A stretch of DNA of 64,000 nt. Source: Streptomyces tendae. GTDB taxonomy: Bacteria; Actinomycetota; Actinomycetes; Streptomycetales; Streptomycetaceae. Made by a program: the position numbers and the translations under genes. How positions within the stretch are numbered: position 1 is the first letter of the stretch; each line of letters starts with the position of its first letter. The notes beneath the pieces are model-generated. The model saw only the letters and a list, made by a program, of their open reading frames with translations, had not been told where the DNA came from and did no database searches. Below, piece after piece: positions 57,728-64,000 of the stretch. The stretch covers positions 372,001-436,000 of the forward strand of contig NZ_CP043959.1 in the NCBI RefSeq assembly GCF_008632955.1, written 5' to 3'.

Positions 57728-57733
57728 AAGGTA
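57728..57733 (-). promoter_or_regulatory. -10 box of a probable leaderless promoter (radA)
   Basis: TACCTT on the minus strand, 6 nt before ATG 57721. Confidence 0.55.
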
Positions 57734-57916
57734 ACGGCCCCCTCCGACAACGGGCCCCGCGCCCGCCCGCCCGCGGGCTCGCCGGGCCGGGGCGTCCTGG
57801 CCGCTCAGGCGCCGGGGAGAGGTTCCCGTCCCCGGCCCGTCCCCGGATTGAGGGATCGTTTCACCCGTACGGATTAAAAGTGCGCAGGGCGCCGGAAGGC
57901 GCCGCCCCGCGCCCCC

Positions 57917-57922
57917 TACGGT
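57917..57922 (+). promoter_or_regulatory. -10 box of a probable leaderless promoter (fusion gene)
   Basis: TACGGT followed by 6 nt and the ATG at 57929. Confidence 0.6.
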
Positions 57923-57928
57923 CGCCGA

Positions 57929-59731
57929 ATGACGAGCAGCGGCCCGGAGACCTCGACCCGTACGTCCACCCGTACGACCGGAACACACCGGACGCACCGC
58001 GAGGCGCGCGACCACGCGGCCGCGCGCACGGTGGCGCAGCGGCCGGCCGCCCGCTACGCGCCGCACCTCGACGGCCTGTTCACCTACTGCCTGTCCGTCC
58101 TGTGCGACCACGACGCGGCGACCGCCGCCCTGGCCGACGCGCTGCACCTCGCGGAGCGCCGCGACCGGCACGTCCCGGAGGAACTCGGCAGCCGCAGGGC
58201 CTGGCTGTACGCCCTGGCCCGCTGGGCCTGCCTGCGCAAGCTCGCCGAGGCCAGGCAGAAACGTCAGGCCTCCCACGCCGTGGGCCGCAGGCAGCGCGTG
58301 TCCAAGGGAGCCGCTGCGGACGCCCCCGCTCCGACCGTGTCCGCCGAGGTCCAGGAGCGGCGCCGGCGCGAACTGGCCGCCCTGGCCTGGCCGGAGGCCG
58401 CCGGCACCACCCCGGAGCAGCGTGAGGCGCTGGAGCTCGCCGTCCGCCACGGCCTCGCCGCCCATGAGATCGCCGCCGTGCTCGGCATGGCACCGGCGGC
58501 GGCGCGCGAGCTGCTCGCCACCGCGGCGTGCGAGGTGGAGCGCACCCGCGCGGCGCTCGCCGTCGTGGAGACCGGCACCTGCCCGGGCGTGGCGCATCTC
58601 ACCGGCGAGCAGGGGCTGGTGCTCGGCACGACACTGCGCCGCGAACTCGTGCGCCACGTCGACGACTGCCCACGCTGCCGCCGTACCGCCGAGCGGGCCG
58701 TCCCGGGCCGGTGGCCCGGCACCAGCGTCACGCCGGACGCCCTGCCCGTCCTGCCCGCGCCGGATGCCGCCCTGGTCACCGCCCTCGCGCACCACCCCCG
58801 CGTGCGCGGCACCGCGCCCCGCTTCGACCGGCGCGGCTTCCCCGTGGACCCCAAGGACCGGGTGGCCCGCCGGGACCGGCTGCGCTCGCGTGCCGTGACC
58901 ACGACCGTCGTCGCCACGGTCGTCGCCGCGCCCGTGCTCGCGCTGTGGGCCGCGTACCGGGGCACCCCGGTGGGCGAGGGGACGGACGGCGGACCGGCCT
59001 CCGCGCGGGAGGACGGCACGGTCGACTTCGACGGCCGCGACGGCGGCGCGGGCTACGAGAACGCCGGCAACGCCGCTCCCCGGCCCGGCACCACGGGCTT
59101 CGGCGCGGACGGCGCGCCGGACGTGTCCGTGGAGGTCGTCGAGGTCGCGGGCGCCGGACGCGAGGGCGCCGCCGTGATGGGCGTGACGGCCGCCCACAGC
59201 GGCGACACCACGCTGATCACCCTGACCGCGAAGGGCACGGGCCCGGTCCGCTGGTCCGCGTCGACGGGCGCGTCCTGGCTGTACCTGAGCCGGTCCTCGG
59301 GCACGCTCGCCCCCGGCGAGTCGGTGACGATCAGGGTGTTCGTCGACCAGCTGCGCGAGCCGTCCGGCCACTGGAGGGCCACGGTGGCGGTCTCCCCGGC
59401 GGGGTCCGTCGTGTCCATCGAGGGATACGGCCCCGCCCCGTCCGCCCCGGCCGGCGGCTCCCCCTCGGGCACACCGGGCACGCCGAGCACCCCGGGCAGT
59501 CCTCCTCCGTCGTCTCCCGACCCGGACCCCACGCCCACCACACCGACGCCCTCGGACCCCACCCCGACCGACCCCCCGTCCTCCCAGGACCCCGACCCCG
59601 AGCCCTCGACGGGCGAGCCGGACCCCGGTGGTCCGGCGCCGGGCGACCCGGGCTCCACCACGCCCGGATCCCCCACTCCGGACGACTCCGCCCCCGCCGG
59701 CACGGGCACGCCGGACCCGGGCACGTCCTGA
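57929..59731 (+). CDS. Sigma-factor-like / ZAS zinc anti-sigma-like / membrane / BACON-type fusion protein
   Basis: 600 aa with an unusual order. Residues 40-210 resemble ECF sigma regions 2 and 4 (LDGLFTYCLSVLCDHDAATAALADAL; EALELAVRHGLAAHEIAAVLGMAPAAARELLATA). Then a zinc anti-sigma-type motif H243-x3-C247-x2-C250 (RHVDDCPRCRR), a membrane span at about 323-345, and an external part with a BACON-like all-beta domain (about 420-500: ITLTAKGTGPVRWSAS, WLYLSRSSGTLAPGESVTIRVFV) and a 100-residue Pro/Ser/Thr/Asp tail likely to cross the wall. It could be a one-protein transmembrane regulator. The sigma-like part is divergent, so promoter recognition is unproven. Confidence 0.78.
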   Translation: MTSSGPETSTRTSTRTTGTHRTHREARDHAAARTVAQRPAARYAPHLDGLFTYCLSVLCDHDAATAALADALHLAERRDRHVPEELGSRRAWLYALARWACLRKLAEARQKRQASHAVGRRQRVSKGAAADAPAPTVSAEVQERRRRELAALAWPEAAGTTPEQREALELAVRHGLAAHEIAAVLGMAPAAARELLATAACEVERTRAALAVVETGTCPGVAHLTGEQGLVLGTTLRRELVRHVDDCPRCRRTAERAVPGRWPGTSVTPDALPVLPAPDAALVTALAHHPRVRGTAPRFDRRGFPVDPKDRVARRDRLRSRAVTTTVVATVVAAPVLALWAAYRGTPVGEGTDGGPASAREDGTVDFDGRDGGAGYENAGNAAPRPGTTGFGADGAPDVSVEVVEVAGAGREGAAVMGVTAAHSGDTTLITLTAKGTGPVRWSASTGASWLYLSRSSGTLAPGESVTIRVFVDQLREPSGHWRATVAVSPAGSVVSIEGYGPAPSAPAGGSPSGTPGTPSTPGSPPPSSPDPDPTPTTPTPSDPTPTDPPSSQDPDPEPSTGEPDPGGPAPGDPGSTTPGSPTPDDSAPAGTGTPDPGTS

Positions 59732-59783
59732 CACCGCGGACCGCCCGTCACGTGGACCGCCCGGCACGTGGACCGACGACGCG

Positions 59784-59830
59784 CGGACGCCCGCCCCCTC
59801 CCCACGGTGCGGGCAGGAGACGGGCGTCCG
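59784..59830. terminator. Possible terminator between convergent genes
   Basis: 10-bp stem CGGACGCCCG/CGGGCGTCCG (59784-59793 with 59821-59830) but a 27-nt loop. Direct repeats CACGTGGACCG lie just upstream. Confidence 0.4.
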
Positions 59831-59866
59831 GGCCGGCCGGCGGCCGTGTCGGGGGGGCCGGCCGTG

Positions 59867-60739
59867 TCAGGCGGGGTCCGCCGGATGCGGCGCCAGCAGC
59901 GGCAGTTGCGACGCCAGCCGCTCTTCGCAGAGCTCGACCAGGCGGTCGTACCCGGCCTTGCCCATCAGTTCGATCAGCTCCGGGCGGTAGGAGACGTACA
60001 CCGGGTCGCCCGCGCCGTGCGCCGAGGTGGCCGAGGTGCACCACCAGTGCAGGTCGTGGCCGCCGGGACCCCAGCCGCGCCGGTCGTACTCACCGATCGA
60101 CACCTGCAGTACGCGCGTGTCGTCCGGCCGGTCGATCCAGTCGTACGTACGCCGGACGGGGAGCTGCCAGCAGACGTCCGGCTTGGTCTCCAGCGGCTCG
60201 CGGCCCTCCTTGAGGGCGAGGATGTGCAGCGAGCAGCCCATACCGCCCTTGAAGCCCGGACGGTTCTGGAAGATGCACGAACCCTGGAACGGGCGCGTCT
60301 GGCGCTCGCCGTCCTCGTCCTCGGATACCCAGCCGTTGCTGGTGCCCTCCGCGTGGTGCTGCCAGATGTCCGGTGTGAGCCTCGCCACATGCGCGGCGAC
60401 CCGCTTCTCGTCGTCCTCGTCCGAGAAGTGGGCACCCAGGGTGCAGCACCCGTCGTCCGCGCGGCCGGCCTGGATGCCCTGGCAGCCGCTGCCGAAGATG
60501 CAGTTCCACCGAGAGGTGAGCCATGTCAGATCGCAGCGGAAGACCTGCTCGTCGTCCGCAGGATCGGGAAACTCCACCCAGGCGCGGGCGAAGTCGAGGC
60601 CCTTCTCGTCGTCGGCCGGAGCCGCCCCCGGCGGCTGCGGTGCTGGCACCCGCGAGGGACCCCCGGTCAATCCGGCCATCTTGTCCTTTCTGGCCTTCTT
60701 GTCCGTCTTGTCGTCCTTCGCCTTTTTCGTCTTTGGCAC
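59867..60739 (-). CDS. Cys-rich protein of unknown function (DUF3109-like)
   Basis: 290 aa. A Lys-rich start ([19 protein letters not shown]) precedes a conserved domain with nine Cys, including [49 protein letters not shown] and [11 protein letters not shown]. The spacing suggests a metal centre, zinc or iron-sulfur, as in YkgJ/DUF3109-type proteins; exact ligands cannot be fixed by eye. No signal peptide, so cytoplasmic. GTG 60739 is placed by the TACCCT box 6 nt upstream. Lies back to back with ppx. Confidence 0.72.
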   Translation of the reverse strand: MPKTKKAKDDKTDKKARKDKMAGLTGGPSRVPAPQPPGAAPADDEKGLDFARAWVEFPDPADDEQVFRCDLTWLTSRWNCIFGSGCQGIQAGRADDGCCTLGAHFSDEDDEKRVAAHVARLTPDIWQHHAEGTSNGWVSEDEDGERQTRPFQGSCIFQNRPGFKGGMGCSLHILALKEGREPLETKPDVCWQLPVRRTYDWIDRPDDTRVLQVSIGEYDRRGWGPGGHDLHWWCTSATSAHGAGDPVYVSYRPELIELMGKAGYDRLVELCEERLASQLPLLAPHPADPA

Positions 60740-60745
60740 TCGTCC

Positions 60746-60751
60746 AGGGTA
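60746..60751 (-). promoter_or_regulatory. -10 box of a probable leaderless promoter (Cys-rich gene)
   Basis: TACCCT on the minus strand, 6 nt before GTG 60739. Confidence 0.58.
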
Positions 60752-60821
60752 AGTCGCCCGGCCCCCGCGCAGGCACCGGTCCGGCCGTGGCGAACCGGGC
60801 AACACGGCGCGCGTCGGGCAG

Positions 60822-60827
60822 TAGCGT
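60822..60827 (+). promoter_or_regulatory. -10 box of a probable leaderless promoter (ppx)
   Basis: TAGCGT followed by 7 nt and the ATG at 60835. Confidence 0.6.
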
Positions 60828-60834
60828 TCCGTAC

Positions 60835-61767
60835 ATGAGACTCGGTGTCCTCGACGTGGGTTCGAACACGGTGCATCTGCTGGTGGTCGACGCCCACCCC
60901 GGCGCGCGGCCGCTGCCCGCGCACTCGCACAAGGTCGAACTGCGCCTCGCCCAGCTCCTCGACGACGACGGTTCGATCGGCCCCGACGGTATCGACCGGC
61001 TGGTGTCGGTCGTGCACGAGGCGCTCCAGGCCGCCGAGGACAAGGGCGTGGAGGAGATCGTGCCGTTCGCGACGTCCGCCGTGCGTGACGCCCGCAACGC
61101 CGACGACGTGCTCACCCGCGTCCGCGAGGAGACCGGCGTCGAACTGCAGGTGCTCAGCGGCGAGGAGGAGGCCCGGCTCACCTTCCTCGCGGCCCGCCGC
61201 TGGTTCGGCTGGTCGTCGGGGAAGCTGCTCGTCATCGACATCGGCGGCGGCTCGCTGGAGATCGCCTACGGGCTGGACGAGGAACCGGACGCGGCCGTGT
61301 CGTTGCCGCTCGGCGCGGGCCGGCTCACCGCCGGGTGGCTGCCCGGGGACCCGCCCGAGGCGGAGGACGTACGCGCGCTGCGCCGTCACGTCCGCACCGA
61401 GATAGCGCGCACGGTCGGCGAATTCAGCCGCTTCGGCGCGCCGGACCACGTGGTCGCCACCTCCAAGACCTTCAAGCAGCTCGCCCGGCTCGCCGGCGCC
61501 CCGGGCTCCGCCGAGGGTCCGTACGTCCAGCGCGAGCTGAAGCGCGAGTCGCTGGAGGCGTGGGTGCCGCGGCTGGCCGGGATGACCGCCGCCGAACGCG
61601 GCGAGCTGCCGGGCGTGTCCGAGGCCCGCGCGGGGCAGCTGCTCGCCGGGGCCATGGTTGCCGAGGGCGCCATGGACCTGTTCGGCGTCGAGCGCCTGGA
61701 GATCTGCCCCTGGGCCCTGCGCGAAGGCGTCATACTCCGCCGCCTGGACCACATGGGCCAGGCGTAG
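60835..61767 (+). CDS. ppx: Exopolyphosphatase / pppGpp phosphohydrolase (Ppx/GppA)
   Basis: 310 aa, the short single-core form common in actinobacteria. ASKHA-fold motifs: [17 protein letters not shown] at residue 4, [16 protein letters not shown] with catalytic-loop residues, the Glu in [13 protein letters not shown] near residue 113, and [14 protein letters not shown] near residue 137. It releases phosphate from the end of polyphosphate; some relatives act on pppGpp, which the sequence cannot decide. Confidence 0.92.
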   Translation: MRLGVLDVGSNTVHLLVVDAHPGARPLPAHSHKVELRLAQLLDDDGSIGPDGIDRLVSVVHEALQAAEDKGVEEIVPFATSAVRDARNADDVLTRVREETGVELQVLSGEEEARLTFLAARRWFGWSSGKLLVIDIGGGSLEIAYGLDEEPDAAVSLPLGAGRLTAGWLPGDPPEAEDVRALRRHVRTEIARTVGEFSRFGAPDHVVATSKTFKQLARLAGAPGSAEGPYVQRELKRESLEAWVPRLAGMTAAERGELPGVSEARAGQLLAGAMVAEGAMDLFGVERLEICPWALREGVILRRLDHMGQA

Positions 61768-62040
61768 GCCGACCCGGGCCTGTTGCTACGGGCCCGGCCT
61801 GACCCACCACACGGGCCCCGGGCTTGACCCACACGGGCCCGGCCCCCCGGGCGGACCTGACGCGCCAAGGCTCGGCCCCCCGGGCGGAGCCTGAGTCGCC
61901 CGGCTCCGTGCCTCGTGGGGCCCGGGCCCATGGCGGACGTCCGGCGGGCCACCCCCGCGGGGGCGGCCCGCTATGGCAAACACCACAACGGCGAAGCGGC
62001 ACCCCGCACCGCCCCCACCCCACCCCGTAACCTGAGGCTC
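61768..62040. other. Intergenic region with GGGCCCGG-type repeats
   Basis: A 7-bp stem CCGGGCC/GGCCCGG (61774-61780 with 61791-61797) may be the ppx terminator. Downstream are two near-identical blocks GGCCCCCCGGGCGGA-CCTGA (about 61840 and 61873) and ACACGGGCCC copies. No gene recognised. Confidence 0.45.
62028..62033 (+). promoter_or_regulatory. -10 box of a probable leaderless promoter (isomerase gene)
   Basis: TAACCT followed by 7 nt and the GTG at 62041. Confidence 0.55.
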
Positions 62041-62886
62041 GTGGCAGAAGCAAGGGACGTAGTCCGCATCCCGGATGCGAAGGTCGCCCTGTCGACGGCC
62101 TCCGTCTATCCGGAGTCGACGGCGACGGCCTTCGAGATCGCCGCGCGCCTCGGGTACGACGGCGTCGAGGTGATGGTCTGGACCGATCCGGTCAGTCAGG
62201 ACATCGAGGCCCTCCGCAGACTCAGCGATTACCACCGCATCCCCATCCTCGCCATCCACGCGCCGTGCCTGCTGATCACGCAGCGCGTATGGTCCACCGA
62301 CCCCTGGACCAAGCTCCAGCGGGCCCGGGCCGCCGCCGAGAAGCTCGGCGCCTCGACGGTCGTCGTCCACCCGCCCTTCCGGTGGCAGCGGCAGTACGCC
62401 CGCGACTTCGTGGACGGCATCTGGCGGATGGCGAACGAGACCGACGTGCGCTTCGCCGTGGAGAACATGTACCCGTGGCGCTACCGCGACCGCGAGATGC
62501 TCGCCTACGCCCCCGACTGGGACGTCACCAAAGAGGACTACCGGCACTTCACGATCGACCTCAGTCACGCCTCCACCTCCCGCACCGACACCCTGGGGAT
62601 GGTCGAGCGGATGGGCGACCGGCTGGGGCACGTCCACCTGGCCGACGGCCGGGGCTCCGCCAAGGACGAGCACCTGGTGCCCGGCCGGGGCGACCAGCCG
62701 TGCGCCGAGGTGCTGGACCGGCTGGCGGCCATCGGTTTCGACGGGCACGTCGTGATCGAGGTCAACACCCGGCGCGCCATGTCCGGCGCCGAACGCGAGG
62801 CCGATCTGGCGGAGGCGCTGGCCTTCACCCGTCTCCATCTCGCCTCCGCGTCCTCCCCGTCCGCCCTGCGGGTGCCCCGGCGATGA
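62041..62886 (+). CDS. Sugar phosphate isomerase/epimerase-like TIM-barrel protein
   Basis: 281 aa of the xylose-isomerase-like (AP endonuclease 2) barrel family. Strand-end residues suited to bind a divalent metal are visible: [35 protein letters not shown] (Glu), [11 protein letters not shown] (Asp/His), LGHVHLADG (His) and [10 protein letters not shown] (Glu). The substrate is unknown. It overlaps the TetR gene by ATGA, suggesting that the regulator responds to a metabolite of this enzyme or simply shares its transcript. Confidence 0.88.
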   Translation: MAEARDVVRIPDAKVALSTASVYPESTATAFEIAARLGYDGVEVMVWTDPVSQDIEALRRLSDYHRIPILAIHAPCLLITQRVWSTDPWTKLQRARAAAEKLGASTVVVHPPFRWQRQYARDFVDGIWRMANETDVRFAVENMYPWRYRDREMLAYAPDWDVTKEDYRHFTIDLSHASTSRTDTLGMVERMGDRLGHVHLADGRGSAKDEHLVPGRGDQPCAEVLDRLAAIGFDGHVVIEVNTRRAMSGAEREADLAEALAFTRLHLASASSPSALRVPRR

Positions 62887-63524
62887 CCGGCGTCACCGCG
62901 GGCGACGGCCCGGCCGCCCCCACGCCGGGCCCCGCCCGGCGCCGCGGCCGCCCCCCGCGCACCGAGTCGGCCGGCACCCGCGACCGCATCCTCGACGCCG
63001 CCCGCGAGGAGTTCTCCGCACGGGGGTACGACAAGACGTCCGTACGGGGCATCGCGAAGACCGCCGGGGTGGACCCGGCGCTGGTGCACCACTACTTCGG
63101 CACCAAGGAACGCGTTTTCGAGGCCGCCGTGGAGGTCGCCTTCGGGCCGGTGCTCGACGAGCGGGAGGCGGTGCTCGAAGGCCCGCTGGACGAGGTGGGC
63201 GAGCGGATGACGCGCATGATCATCGGACTGTGGGAGAACCCCGTCACACGCGCCCCGCTGCTGGCGATCGTCCGCTCCGCCGTCAACAACGACACCGCCG
63301 CCGCCGTCTTCCGCCACCTCGTCGCCAGCCATCTGCTGCGCCGGATCGCCGGACAGCTCGACCGGCCGGACGCGGAACTGCGCGCCGAGCTCGCCGCCGC
63401 GCAGCTGGTCGGCATCGCGATGATCCGGTACGTGATCCGGGTGGAGCCGCTCGCTTCGGCGGACCCCGAGGACATCGTCCGGCGCGTGGCCCCGGTGGTG
63501 CAGGGACACCTCACCGGCGACTGA
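62883..63524 (+). CDS. TetR-family transcriptional regulator
   Basis: 213 aa. A Pro/Arg-rich start ([12 protein letters not shown]) precedes the helix-turn-helix ([44 protein letters not shown]), followed by the C-terminal domain ([23 protein letters not shown]) of the common actinobacterial TetR_C class. Coupled to the isomerase gene by a 4-bp overlap. The target is not evident; ilvD lies 140 bp downstream. Confidence 0.92.
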   Translation: MTGVTAGDGPAAPTPGPARRRGRPPRTESAGTRDRILDAAREEFSARGYDKTSVRGIAKTAGVDPALVHHYFGTKERVFEAAVEVAFGPVLDEREAVLEGPLDEVGERMTRMIIGLWENPVTRAPLLAIVRSAVNNDTAAAVFRHLVASHLLRRIAGQLDRPDAELRAELAAAQLVGIAMIRYVIRVEPLASADPEDIVRRVAPVVQGHLTGD

Positions 63525-63665
63525 CGCCGCACGACGCCTTGTCCACCGAGACACGCGTCCCGTATTCCGGACACCCCGTCCCGCCCTCTGGATGACCGGC
63601 GTACGCTCGGTGCAGTCAGAACTCTCTGGCGGAGACTCCCCGAAGGTCTGAAGGAGCGAGCGACG

Positions 63666-64000
63666 ATGCCCGAGCTGAGGTCCCGCACAGTCACCCACGG
63701 CCGCAACATGGCGGGCGCCCGCGCCCTTATGCGCGCCTCCGGTGTACCCGGTGCGGACATCGGCCGGAAGCCGATCATCGCGGTCGCCAACAGCTTCACG
63801 GAGTTCGTCCCCGGCCACACCCACCTCGCCCCGGTCGGCCGGATCGTCAGCGAGGCGGTCGTCGCGGCGGGCGGCATCCCGCGCGAGTTCAACACCATCG
63901 CCGTCGACGACGGCATCGCGATGGGCCACGGCGGCATGCTCTACTCGCTGCCCTCCCGCGACCTGATCGCGGACAGCGTGGAGTACATGGTCGAGGCCCA
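63666..64000 (+). CDS. ilvD: Dihydroxy-acid dehydratase (N-terminal 111 codons; runs off the right edge)
   Basis: Third step of branched-chain amino acid synthesis, a 4Fe-4S or 2Fe-2S dehydratase. The visible part has the typical start [23 protein letters not shown] (here opened by MPE), [17 protein letters not shown], and [30 protein letters not shown], all diagnostic. ATG 63666 follows GAAGGAGCGAGCG. A TACGCT at 63602-63607 may be its -10 box, giving a leader of about 55 nt. Confidence 0.95.
   Translation, partial: MPELRSRTVTHGRNMAGARALMRASGVPGADIGRKPIIAVANSFTEFVPGHTHLAPVGRIVSEAVVAAGGIPREFNTIAVDDGIAMGHGGMLYSLPSRDLIADSVEYMVEA

Noticed and set aside
57722..59767. N-terminal extension of radA by nearly 700 codons
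   Set aside because: It is antisense to the fusion gene at 57929, has no motifs, and the RadA zinc finger begins right after ATG 57721.

Overview
The window is a G+C-rich (roughly 72 %, estimated by eye) actinobacterial chromosome segment, almost certainly from a Streptomyces close to the S. coelicolor/S. lividans group. The evidence is a tipA gene with its own operator, a sigE-cseA-cseB-cseC operon, a second lone nuoD, lsr2-clpC linkage, GTG starts and 4-bp GTGA/ATGA overlaps. I count 61 protein genes (partial at both ends: glutamate decarboxylase on the left, ilvD on the right; one looks frameshifted). I see no RNA gene, prophage, IS element or CRISPR array.

Layout. 1-6,000: gad and a YfeO-type ClC channel, tipA, a DedA protein, a ThrE-type exporter. 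6,000-17,800: housekeeping block ppa / dacB / zincin / tilS / hpt / ftsH / folE, then DUF3180, folK, folB, an NTF2-like gene and folP on the opposite strand. 18,300-29,800: a coiled-coil membrane protein, two PH-domain (YdbS/YdbT-type) proteins, nuoD2, a MidA/NDUFAF7-type methyltransferase, a two-component system, a TmrB-like kinase, an ArsR regulator with a repeat-rich small neighbour, and a threonine-aldolase-like enzyme. 30,000-35,600: cofactor operon DUF2520-panC-nadB-nadC-coaX. 35,700-41,900: a frameshifted gene, a 60-aa membrane peptide, a BlaI-like regulator, argA, lsr2, an SCO3374-type gene, clpC. 41,900-46,300: secreted HAD phosphatase, M23 peptidase with a highly structured leader, a 181-bp hairpin/MITE-like element, a divergent tetR/MFS pair with a symmetric operator. 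46,300-51,000: sigE operon and mutY. 51,000-64,000: a second two-component system whose kinase has an extra C-terminal membrane domain, PAP2 phosphatase, a secreted protein, disA-radA, a sigma-like/zinc anti-sigma-like/BACON-type fusion, a Cys-rich protein, ppx, a TIM-barrel isomerase with TetR, and ilvD.

The order ppa-dacB-zincin-tilS-hpt ... ftsH-folE-folP-folB-folK-DUF3180 ... DUF2520-panC ... coaX ... lsr2-clpC ... mutY ... disA-radA parallels, as I remember it, the M. tuberculosis Rv3628-Rv3585 region, so this is an ancient actinobacterial core block. The Streptomyces-specific genes sit between its segments.

Most interesting: (i) the lone NuoD2, in which the quinone-site Tyr is replaced by Trp while the Arg methylated by NDUFAF7 in mammals is kept, lying 3 bp from a gene of that methyltransferase family; (ii) the sigma/ZAS/BACON fusion; (iii) the structured M23 leader and the palindromic element next to it; (iv) about 17 genes with a TANNNT box 6-8 nt before the start codon, i.e. 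probably leaderless; (v) a gene broken by two single-base deletions.
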